64,000 bases of DNA from Eucalyptus grandis. Taxonomy: Eukaryota > Streptophyta > Magnoliopsida > Myrtales > Myrtaceae. The notes under the pieces were generated by a model that was not told where the DNA came from, made no database searches, and saw nothing but the letters and a program-made list of their open reading frames with translations. Both the position numbers and the translations under genes were made by a program. The stretch is from assembly GCF_016545825.1 (NCBI RefSeq), contig NC_052620.1, forward strand, positions 9,982,001 to 10,046,000, given 5' to 3'. This document shows, one piece after another, positions 1-10,100 of the stretch (position 1 is its first letter; each line of letters opens with the position of its first letter).

Positions 1-391
1 AATGCATGACAGTTTCTTATTTTTATCAAAGTCTACTTGGGTCTTGATCTAATATTAACGTGATGGGTGCAATAAATTAACAACAGATAGCTTCGTCTAA
101 TTTCTGCCGTGTAACTGGCAATGCAGACAAGAACTTTCTATGGTGCTGCGCTATTCTGCACAACAACGTAGTCCTGCGAAATTTGGACGGTCAGAGTGAA
201 GAGATTATTGTCAACGATTTGATGACAAATCACCACCGACAGACCGTCAAATCGAAAACCACTCACTGTCAACCACTGTATGGGTTAGAATGAAATAGTC
301 GTGAAACCCTCTATGACACCGAAGATCAGTCATGTACACCATAATACCATAGTAACTGCAGAAGTCATAGAAGCTGGAACAGGGGAATTAC

Positions 392-1488
392 CTGGAAACA
401 TCCCATTAGATGCTTGAAATCGAACTCGATTGGGATTGTCCGGTTTCCTGATAATGTCGAAAGTCTCTGAGGCGCTCGGGTTACCAGAAACAGCGACAAC
501 CGTTGTTCCTTGGCCTTGCAATCCCACAAATTGCTTGTTGAAAACTCTGAGGTTGAATTTTTTGTCGGAAATCCTCCACAGCTGCACCATAGGAAGTGAG
601 CGAAAATTATGTTGGATGGCATGTGAATCTTTTGAGCTTGTCTAATGACGATTGTCAATTTGGTGAGACCGAAAGCCACACCCTGAAAGTTTCCCAGTCA
701 GAGGGCTGATCGCGATTGGCGACAAGGGTGGCTCCGCCGCCGTTTTCAGCACACAGGAATTTCCCGAGCTTTGTCGACTTGAACTGCACTTGAGTCCCAT
801 CCTACCATTGAAACATAAGCAGGAAAATGGGATTTGGTTCATCTCATTGGAAGAGTGAAGTGATATTTTTATAGACCAAACAAATAACAGTGTATATGCA
901 CATACTGGGTGGGGGGAACAGAGTTCATATATACAGGTCGAACCAAGTTCATATTTGTATGTCAGAAATCTGGCAAAATGATGGAAAGAAATGTTTCGTT
1001 AGAAACAAGTTCTGTTGACATTTGGCATCTTAATTTGACAAAGTTTACACCTCTCGTGTTAAAATCATGTGCTAGTACATATAGACATATGCCAAACAAG
1101 ATCGTTTTGTAACTGTATCATTCTCAAATATCTTAAACATTAAACTGTATCTAGTGCAGGCATATGTCATATTGGACCTGAGAAGAAACTTTGCGATCAT
1201 CCAACAATACTAATCACGAAACTATGATAAAAAGCATGCTAGAGAAAGGATAATAACAATCTATGGAGCATTACCCGATAGCTCTTTTTCTCTTTAAAAA
1301 GCTTACCAAGAGCTGTCCTTTGAGTCCATCGAACCGAGAAGGCATCATCCACCCTCGGTGACAAGCCAATTTCCGAGGTTCACAGCCTTGAGGGGCAAGT
1401 TGAACTCCGCGGTCTGGGCGAGGATCGAGGGATAGAACACCCAAAGAGAACAAAGGAGCAGGAATGAATGGTGATGACAGGGCGCCAT
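392..1488 (-). pseudogene. GH5 glucan 1,3-beta-glucosidase-like gene, copy 1 (5' exons only, frame-broken)
   Basis: Plant GH5 enzymes of this type are secreted beta-glucosidases with an N-terminal fascin-like (DUF7910-type) domain. Exon 1 is 1488-1307, exon 2 is 801-682, exon 3 is 581-392, all with GT..AG borders; the rest of the gene lies beyond the left edge. The ATG at 1488-1486 opens a hydrophobic signal peptide (HHHSFLLLCSLWVFYPSILA), then LPLKAVNLGNWLVTEG. Exon 1 is 182 bp where phase requires 183: one G is missing in the codons for TEGW near 1354. Exon 3 is 190 bp, against 192 in copy 2, because TC is missing just before its splice donor near 394. Exon 2 is intact (40 codons). It is highly similar to copy 2 at 24270-27767. 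Either a decaying duplicate or an assembly with indel errors. Confidence 0.85.
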
Positions 1489-1538
1489 TTCTGGCTCGCT
1501 TCTTTGCTGTGACATTAAACGAGAGGGAGGGCCAACAC

Positions 1539-1545
1539 ATTTATA
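1539..1545 (-). promoter_or_regulatory. TATA box of GH5 copy 1
   Basis: TATAAAT on the minus strand, 51 bp upstream of the ATG at 1488. The same element at the same spacing precedes copy 2, so the core promoter was duplicated with the gene. Confidence 0.6.
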
Positions 1546-1602
1546 GACTTTTACCTAAAAGTCTTAAGGGTTAGAATAATGGTTTTGTGTTGACCCATAT
1601 GA

Positions 1603-1734
1603 AGTAGAAATTTTATGTACTTACCAAATACCTCATTTTACTCAAAAAAATTTCCCCAAAATAGAAATAGAAAAAAAAACTATTTCTGAAAAAAAAAAAA
1701 TTTATCCAGTCAAAAAACGTTGTCATGTGCAACC
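1603..1734. mobile_element. Truncated end of a Harbinger-type MITE
   Basis: This stretch matches the right part of the MITE at 5781-6556: the word AGTA(A/G)AAATTTT, the ACCAAA run, AATAGAAATAG, TATTTCTGAAAA, and a decayed terminus GTTGTCATGTGCAACC against GTTACCATGCACAGCC. It is missing from the equivalent upstream region of GH5 copy 2 (27840-27910), so it inserted after the duplication. The left end is unclear. Confidence 0.6.
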
Positions 1735-1889
1735 TATTTTGCAAAAACTCACTCTACACGCTAAGATGAAGAATATTGCATTTGGTCTTAAGGCTATGGA
1801 GATTAGATCATTTGGACCGCTAATGACATGAGCTCCAAGATGGAACTCGCATGATTAATATTTCATATGATATATAGCCAGACGTTTTT

Positions 1890-2740
1890 TGTGACATTCT
1901 GAAAATTCAATTCTGATTTCGATTGGATAAGTTAGGCCTTTCATCGACGCGCCTATAACGTTTTTCTCTAAGTTTGCCACTCATGAGATAACTGACTTAT
2001 CAGGTGAAGTCATTAAAGGATTTTAATGTAATAGACTTGAGAATTCAACTAGAAATCAACTGCTCGACCGTGCTAATCTGCAAGGGTTATTATGGCACAA
2101 TTAAAAATCGATCAAAGACCGAAGATGGGTCAATTCGACTGAGATGTGTGATTCAAGTGTGGGTGATTCTACCTTATTGCAAAATTCTCGTCGATCGGCA
2201 CTAAACTGATTTTCTGTCATTTTGGGTACCTTATGTCCATATTTGAAATTTTGAGATTTTCACGACCACAAAAATTCGTCAATGTGTCGAAGAGGTATGT
2301 ATGGTTCGAAGAAAATCAATCATGGGTCAATTGCACAAAAAATTTCTAAATGCTACTCGGTAGGCTAGATCACACTAAAACCGTGTCTGATTGAAATTAA
2401 CAGCGAATTTGAATTCGATTTCAGAAATCGAAAGTTCTAACGTGTCATGAGTCATTCTATGAACGTTGACTCACCTTTTGAGGAATTTTTAGTGAGTTAG
2501 AGATTTTTACGGAAATCAATTCAAACGATTCGGAAAACGAACGGAAATTTGAATTAGCCAATTTGAATGGATTTTTGACATCTGGTGTGAGTGAATTGGT
2601 GAAAGGAAATTTCATGGGCTTTTTCCACATCAAATCGGACATCAATCGGAGAAGTTCATTCATAAATCGGATTCCAAGAAAAATGAAATAGAATTCGGAT
2701 TTGAGAGAAATTCGTGAGATAGAGGGGCTGTCTCATTTTG
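1890..2740 (+). mobile_element. LTR retrotransposon fragment (LTR start TGTGACATTC)
   Basis: Homology between the two GH5 upstream regions breaks at 1890, exactly where TGTGACATTCTGAAAATTC begins. That start resembles the TGTGACATCG start of the solo LTR at 30501-33953 (read on the minus strand). The following 850 bases have no coding capacity and LTR-like composition. I could not define the right end or a target-site duplication. Confidence 0.4.
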
Positions 2741-2889
2741 GTCTTCAATGGGACTTCAAATTGTGCAAATTGATGTTAAAATTGGCTTAGGATGACCAAT
2801 TATTCTTGTTGTGAAGCTGAGTAAAAATATAACTTGTTTTATTTAACTTCTCCTCCCCCTCATTGGTCCTTCTATTTTTTTCCATCCCT

Positions 2890-3095
2890 TTTGACAGCAA
2901 GAAGGACTTGCATTCTGCTGCTCTATCAAATTTCTCAGGTATTTACGTGCAAGTCTTGATGACAGTAGGCACGTGGACATTATCTTCAATGCGTTCTAGT
3001 TTGAGGGTCTCAAATGAGATGGGGAAAGGAAACATCCAAGCTGCAAAATTCGGCACGGCCACATGCTTCGCGCGGATCTGCGCGGTTCCACGCCT
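2890..3095 (+). pseudogene. MATE/DTX efflux transporter remnant
   Basis: An open stretch contains ALSNFSG followed, after about 23 residues, by LRVSNEMGKGNIQAAKFGTA. This matches the conserved MATE (DETOXIFICATION) stretch in which a membrane helix is followed by the SVRVSNELG motif. MATE proteins are about 500 residues with 12 membrane helices; only about 65 residues are recognisable here and no neighbouring exons were found. The RVSNE motif is the main evidence. Confidence 0.5.
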
Positions 3096-3109
3096 TCTCT
3101 GTAGCTAGC

Positions 3110-5180
3110 AAATATGTCGGGGTTGTCCACAAGCTCTCTTATCTGCTAGCAGAGTGTTCAGCCAGTCGAGGCGAGCGGGAACAATTGTGACTATATCTAT
3201 CTTGCCAGAGTTTTAGAAGCAATGTAGTTACATCAACGCCATACCGAGTTTTCATGCTGACAATGTTTTCTAACCCGTGTCCTCCCATTCAATCATGGAT
3301 TTGAAACTTTTCAGGCTAAATTTGCAAAACTTCAAAATGTTTAAGATTAGATGGACACAAAAAGAAAAAAAAAAGATTTATAACTAAATTTGCACAATTA
3401 AAAGATTTATAACCGAATTGACCGCCCTAAATAGATTTATGACTTTTTGGATAATTAATTTTTTTTTTTTGTAATTTAATGTATGTAGAAGTAAGAGCTG
3501 CATTTGTTTCACTTCTCTTTCGGCTTAGACACTAATTTTTTTTTTTTTTGACCATATTATATCTTGTGGAGTCCACCAATTCTCGTGCAACTCTATAAAA
3601 GTGATTTCTTTTTTATCTAGTCATTTGTTTCTTGTTTTTCCTTATGGGTCTCACTTTATTTCTTCTTCTTTCTTTTCACACCTTTGACATCTCAGTTTGT
3701 TATTCACTTTTGCAAATCGTCTCTCTCGCAAGCCATTATCTTCCTTCTACACCTCCCACTTCTTATACTTCTTCTTCTCCCACAAATAAGCATTTGCAAT
3801 CCTTAAAAGAACTGCTTATTTCAACAATTTGTGCCCTCGTCATTCGCTACCAAAAGTATGGTCCTAGCGAAAGCCTCTTTTTTTCTTTTTTTTTTCCTTT
3901 TTGGTTCTCTTGATCTCAAATCATGCTCTTTCCAATCGCTATTGAGTGTTTCTTGATATCTTTTCTTAAAAAGTGAATTTTAGTTTTGGATCGTAGAAAT
4001 GCTTGATCATGGGTTTCGATCTTATGATTAGAGTGTAGCATGCATCAAAATAGTGCTTGTGAATTAACTGTGCAGTTACTTTATGGTTTGTAGTGTAGTT
4101 GCATCCTATAGACCGTTGCTCCCTCTAGGTTAGTTTCTTACTATGTTTCCATAAGTTATTTATCATTAGTTTTGGGTTGCTGTGTTACTTCTAATTAATT
4201 GATATGTTGGAAATAATGACACAAGATAATCGAGAGATGATTTGCAAAATGAAAAGTGTAAGGAGAAAAAAGAAAAATAAAAGAAAAATAAAAAGCATGA
4301 AATAAAAATAAAAACACTATAAGGTTTAACAAAAAGTGACGGATCCCATAAAGGATAATATGGTCAAAACAACAAAAAGAAAGAGTGTCTAAACCAAAAG
4401 ATGAGTGTAAAAAGTGCCGCCCAAAACTAAACGTAGATTTGTCCTTAGCAGCAATACATGGCATTGGTTAATTTGCCAAAAGAGCTATTGATCAAGTCTT
4501 GTTTGCATATATCCATTTATAATTTGAAGAAATAATTAGTTAGAAAAAAAAAAGAAAAAAAAACCCAGCAAAATAATGTGAATACTCTTCAAACAATCTT
4601 AGCAAAAGAAAAAATACATACACATGTGCGCGCGTGAATAGGACACTTGATGATCACCTCTTTCAATTATTAACCTAACGTACTAAACCCACATGAATCC
4701 TGGCCCCATGCCCCGCCATTTTCTCCCCACCCAATTTGTAAGGGGAAAATACTTACCGTTTGGGTTGGGGCCCGCTGCACCCCTCGCCCATTCATATGGG
4801 AATCTTTACTTAACACCATGGATACACACCAAAATAAAACAAACAAAAAGATTTTGATTCTCTAACTCTTTTGCAAAATGCGATGCTTGTCGTGATCGAA
4901 GAGACGTCAAACAGAATTAATTTCTTGGATCAATTTCTCGTCAATAATCACCATGAGAAGGCCATCGTCAATGACACCATGCATCAATCAAAGAGAATAT
5001 GAAGTCAGTAAAACTCTCGGTATTCTCAATTCTCATTACGGGTCAAAGCTAACCTTAACAGCTAGCATATGAACTTATGTCATGTAAATCATATTAAAAT
5101 GTCTTCAGATTGGACAACGGTAAAGAGCATTTCACAGCCACGTCTCAGACACATTTTATCGAACAAGTTTCGTGCGTTGT
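3110..5180. other. No gene recognised; AT-rich stretch
   Basis: Mostly A/T-rich sequence with poly-T and poly-A runs (3461-3476, 3538-3550, 4542-4562). The open frames at 3632-3913 (+) and 4195-4464 (-) are low-complexity serine/phenylalanine/leucine-rich and match no family I know. A GC-richer patch at 4690-4800 looks unlike its surroundings but has no recognisable feature. Confidence 0.5.
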
Positions 5181-5780
5181 ATGAAAGATAAAACTGAGCA
5201 TCAATGAATTCGGACTACAATTACATCCACCCAGAAACAGCCTGCGATATGTCTAATCGTTAACATAGACTCAGAAAAAGTTGATTCGACCCTAATCTGA
5301 AACACGCTATCTCGGCTCTTCTCCTTCACCAGAAAAAAGCACAACAGGATAAGAGGGTTGTGTGGATTGATGACAGAAGCTTCGATCATCATTAAGGATC
5401 GAAGTCGCGGCCAAGGAACAGATCTCGAGCGAGACCTAGTCGCTTCACGACTTTAAGCCATGAACCCGAGCAGAACGGGGCGAGTTCTCGTGTTACGTCA
5501 AGGTCGGAACTGGTGAAGGAGGGATGGGTAGGAGCAGAGCCCTTCGAGTACTCGGTCAAGAAAACAAGGGCGAACAGAAGCCTTGGTGCGATTGCGGGAG
5601 GAGTGGGGTGACCAGCAGTGAAGAGCAGCGACGGCCGCGCGTCGTGAGGAAGAAGACCAACGGTGAGCGGGGTCGAGAAAGAGAGACGAAAGGGAGAAGA
5701 GGATGGATTGGACGTGGGCTAGAGAAGAGACAGGCCGAGCGGGTTGCTAGGTCGCGGGCTGGGCCCAAGCGGGCTGCTAA

Positions 5781-6556
5781 GGCTGTGCATGGTAACCTTC
5801 CTCAGCCCAAAAATTTCTATTCTTCTCTTCCCGGAACAAAAAAAGAATAGAAACCTTGTTTGATAACGGCAATTTAGTTTTTGTTCCCGGGAACAAAAAG
5901 TTAGCCCGGAATGGTTTTGGAATAGAAATGAGAAGTAAAAAAGTTGCTTCTTGTTCCCGGGAACAAGTTTAAGAAATAAGTGAATTTTTTTTTTCTTTTA
6001 TTCTTCTCTTGCTAACCGCCATTGACCGCCGTTGACTGCCGCCCGCCGCCGCCGCCGGCCGACCGCACCGCCGCTGTCGCCGAGGCCGACCGACCGTCGC
6101 CGCCGGTCGCCGCCGGCCGACCGACCGCCGCTGCCGGCCGACCGACCGCCCGCTGCCGCCCGGTTGCGGAGGCCGACCGATCGCCGCCGCCCGGCCGGCC
6201 GTCACCGCCGCCGGTGGCCGGTGGCCGACCGTTCTTTGCCGCCATCGCCGGAGAGGCCGATCGACCGCCGCCACCACCAGCCGTCGCCGGTCGCCACCGA
6301 TCGGCGACGTGCGGCAGCAGCGGCGTCCGGCGGTGGCGGCGGTCTACCGGCAAAAAAATAAATAAATAAATATAAAAAAGAAACTGTTTTTTACCAAACG
6401 CATTTCTATTCTTTTTCTATTTTTAGAGTAAAAATTTTGTGTAGTTACCAAACGGGTTTTTTTTTACATATAAATTCTTCCCCATAATAGAAATAGAAAA
6501 GAACTATTTCTGAAAAGAAATTGTTCCCCGGCCAATAAATGTTACCATGCACAGCC
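5781..6556. mobile_element. PIF/Harbinger-type MITE with a GC-rich core
   Basis: A perfect 16-bp terminal inverted repeat (GGCTGTGCATGGTAAC at 5781-5796; its complement at 6541-6556) is flanked by the 3-bp direct repeat TAA (5778-5780 and 6557-6559), the target-site type of PIF/Harbinger elements. The homologous site near 14930-14945 lacks the element, a natural empty site. The 776-bp element has AT-rich arms with the palindrome TTGTTCCCGGGAACAA and a core (6010-6350) of CCG/GCC words. It encodes no transposase, so it is non-autonomous. Confidence 0.88.
6010..6350. repeat. GC-rich GCC/CCG low-complexity core of the MITE
   Basis: About 340 bp of near-continuous CCGCC, GCCG and CGACCG words in a low-GC region. 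Four frames stay open for 100-115 codons (two per strand) because such sequence rarely forms stops. The predicted proteins are proline/arginine/alanine repeats, so I do not read any as a gene. Confidence 0.75.
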
Positions 6557-7033
6557 TAACCAGCCCGATTCAATTTTTCTTTTCTTTTCTTTTCTTTTTC
6601 CTTTTTTAACAAGGAGATATGGTTCGCCGGACCAGCAAAATTAAGTTTCAACAATTACCCACTACTTTCTCTTCATCAAGTGACCACTTAATTCATATGC
6701 TTATAATAACTATTTGTCACATATCAGCTCAATTAAATAATCACTCAATTCCTAAAACGACCGGGTCTTTTCTCTATGAAGGTGAAAAGAAGTAGCCTAT
6801 ATTAAATAATCACTCAATTCCCAAGGGCACCGACGATCACGCACATACGTCGTGTGTGCCTCAACATTGGCCTATATATTAAACCAAAAGCGAGATTTGC
6901 TTTTTCATGGTTTAATATTATCCCTTGAACAAAGAAAAGAAATAAGTTCCCACAAGAAACAAGTATAAAATTTTAAATTGGAAGTTAATATCTTTAGAAT
7001 TGAATTCTATTCACTAAAAAAATTGGAGAACTC

Positions 7034-7150
7034 GATGGGTACCTATGAACTCACAAAGGATGCCCTTGCCATGGCTTCGTGCAACAAAGAAGAGAACCCA
7101 CCATATCTCGGTTTTGTTCCCATAATTAGATCAAATAGGCCTGTAAGATT
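7034..7150 (+). CDS. Candidate short first exon, unidentified
   Basis: An ATG at 7034 opens about 38 codons (MGTYELTKDALAMASCNKEE and on to about IIRSNRP), ending at a good splice donor, CCT|GTAAGA, near 7141. About 150 bp upstream lies CCTATATATTAAACC, a possible TATA region shared with the duplicated segment at 15220. The composition is protein-like rather than low-complexity, but I recognise no family, and the next exon would have to lie in or beyond the tandem array starting at 7154. It may be the surviving first exon of a gene broken by the array. Confidence 0.25.
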
Positions 7151-7153
7151 GAC

Positions 7154-10100
7154 ATTCATTATTTGTTTTCTACTTAATTTGAATCTTGCGATTTTTGCAC
7201 ATTTCGCTTTTTTCCTTATAAATCCGAAACATTCGAAACCCTCATAGCATGTGCATTTTAACATGTACATATAATTCTTCCTTGGTTGAATGCATAAAGG
7301 ATGATGAAGGAGTTTTTAGAGCATCCATTCTAGATGGGAATTGTCAAATTAGTGCTAGAAAGTTGAACTTTATTAATTGTTTTTACTTTCAATATTATAT
7401 CAAGGATGTAATAGGACTTTTCTACATATCTAAGATATGGAAGTCTTCTCCGCTTTTCTTGAAAGGCATATTGGTAAAGTTTATGGTGGCAATTTTCATT
7501 TCATAGATATGCGTAACTCTTGTAACCACCATTTGGTATACAACTTTGAATAATTCATAACATTGTCGGACTATGACGGCAAGTTTCACTATATAGAAAA
7601 TACAGGGACTTGTAGAATTCCATATTTTTTGGTCGAGCACAACGCCTCTAAGATAGCGGTGCACTTAATTAGAATTGTTAAGAAGTCAAAGTCTTCATCA
7701 AATGTCGTTGTTGGGGTCAAAGTCTTTGGTGAGATTTATTTGGGTGTGGAAAATTCTTAGTGCCATAGAATTTCCTCCTTGGCTAAATGCAAAAAGGATG
7801 GTGGAAGAGTTTTCAGGGCGTCCATTTTAGATGGGTATTGACAAATTAGTGCTATAATGTATTAATTATTTTCACTTGGAATATCATATCTAGCATGAAA
7901 TATGATTTTTCTACATATACACGATGCGGAAGCCTTCTCCACTTTTTTTGAATGACGAGTTAGTCAAGTCTATGGTGGAAATTCTCATTTCATAGAAACA
8001 CGTGGCTCTGGTTACTACCGTCACGGGTAGACGAAATTGAATTACTCGTAATGAAGAAAACGATCATTTATGAACATTTTCCAGTAAAATAATCTTGAAT
8101 CTCTAATACCCCTGTTTACTATTGTAGGTACAAGTCCAAAATCTACTATTCATTATTTGTTTTCTACTTAATTTGAATCTTGCGATTTCTACACATTTCG
8201 TTTTTTCCTTTTAAATCCCAAACATTCGAAACCCTCATAATGTGTGCATATTAACATGCACATACAACTCTTCCTTGGCCAAACGCATAAAGGACGGTGG
8301 ATGAGTTTTCAAAGCATCCATTCTAGATTAGCATTATCAAATTAGTGCTAGAATGTTGAATTTTATTAGCAATATCATATCAAGCATGGAATATGATTTT
8401 TTTTCATATCCAAGATATGGAAGCCTTCTTCGCTTTTCTCGAAAGGCATATTGGTCAAGTTTATGGTGGCAACTTTCATTTCATAGACATGCGTGACTCT
8501 GGTAATCATTGTTCGGCATACAACTTGAATAATTCATAACATTGCGTGACTATGATGACAATTTTCATTATATAGAAAATACAGGGACTTGTAGAATTCC
8601 ATGTTTTTTGGTAGCGCACAGCGCCTCTAAGATAGCGGTGCACTTAATTAGAATCATTAAGAAGTCAAAGTCTTTATCAAATGTCCTTGTTGGGGTCAAA
8701 GTTCTTGGTGGGGTTTACTTGGGGGGAAATTTTCAAATAAGGACCCAAAGTGTCATCTTTTTTCTCAAAAGAAGACTTAAAGTGAAGTTTGTCTCAAATA
8801 AGGACCCAAAGCGCCATCATTTTCTCAAAAGAGGACCTGAAGTGAAGTTTGTCTCAAAGAAAGACCTAAAGTAGTCATTTAGTCTCAAAGAAAGACCTAA
8901 AGTAGTCATTTAGTCTCAAAGGAGGACCTCACTCACCGGCCGGTGAATAGATGCATCTTCGATGTATATCCGGTGGCCTAATTATGATATTTTCGTCCAA
9001 TTTTTTTTTTTTCATTTTTGGTTGCCCTGTTCATTGTTTTCTTCATCTGATGTTCACTTCTTCTTGCCCAGACCAAGAACACCAGACTTGGGGAAAGGTT
9101 AGCGAGCACCGGCCAATGGTAAGGGCCGGCGAGGGCTCGACGCCTATCACCGGCAGTGAGCAAGGGCTCGACACCCATCGCTGACAGCGGGTGAGGGCCA
9201 TCGAGCCCTTGCTGGCCATGGGGGAGGGGGCCGTCCAAATCGAGGCCCTGCAAGAAGGTCCTCAAGGGCAAAAGGGGTAGCCGAAGAAATCGTTGATCTA
9301 GGAGCGGTGGTGGGATGAAGGGATGAAAAAAGCGATACGGGCATCCCGCCGTAGTCCTAGCAAAAGACGAGGTTGTTAGTGGAGTAGCGGGCGAAGGTGA
9401 GGAGGTCCCCCTCACGGCCATCGCCGAGGTCACCCCTCGCCGGCCTTGGGCAAGGGCTCGCCCACCTCACCGGCCACCGATAAGGGCCGACGAGGCCTAC
9501 AAGCCCTCGTCAGCTAGCAAGGGCTCAACAGCCCTCACTGACCGCAGCCAAGGCCACCCTCGCCAGATCTGACGAGGGTCGACCGCAAGCCCTTTCCCAC
9601 GACCGGCGAGGGCTTGGTGGCCCTCACCTACCGCCGACGATGGGCGTCCAACCCTTGCCAGCCCTCACCAACGGCCGGTGCTCATGGTCCTTCCCAAGTC
9701 CGATGTTCTTGAGAAGAAAATGATAAATAGTGCCACCATTGACCCAAAAAATAATAATAAAGAACAAGACAACTGAAATTTTTTTTAAAAAAAGGACAAA
9801 AATACCCTTGATCAGGCTACCGAAATATGCATCGGGGATGTATCTATTCACCGGCCGGCAAATGAGGTCATTCTTTGAGACTAAATAATCACTTTAGGTC
9901 CTTATTTGAGACGGACTCCACTCCAAGTCCTATTTTGAGAAAATGAAGGTACTTTGGGTCCTTATTTGAGATAAATTTCACTTTAGGTTCTCTTTTGAGA
10001 AAATAATGGCACTTTGGATTCTTATTTGAAATTTTCCCTTTACTTGGGTGTGGAAAATACTTAGTGCCATAGAATTTCTTCCTTGGCTAAATGCTAAAAG

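Larger units (their letters stand above)
5185..6970. repeat. Segment A1, duplicated at 14300-15335; split by a MITE
   Basis: Outside the MITE at 5781-6556, this segment aligns with 14300-15335. Shared words include GAGCATCAA, ACATCCACCC, GAGACCTAGTCGCTTC, GGTCGGAACTGGTGAAGG, GGGCCCAAG, and near the right end ACCAAAAGCGA and TATTATCCCTTGAA. A CCTATATA word before the end of each copy could be a promoter TATA box. The open frames on either strand (5524-5850, 5556-5768) are arginine-rich and match nothing known. Confidence 0.7.

Noticed and set aside
3632..4464. ORFs rich in Ser/Phe/Leu
   Set aside because: Low-complexity AT-rich translation, no recognised motif, no splice context.
6012..6369. 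Four overlapping 100-115 codon ORFs on both strands
   Set aside because: All lie in the GCC/CCG low-complexity core of a MITE; open frames follow from base composition and the proteins are simple repeats.
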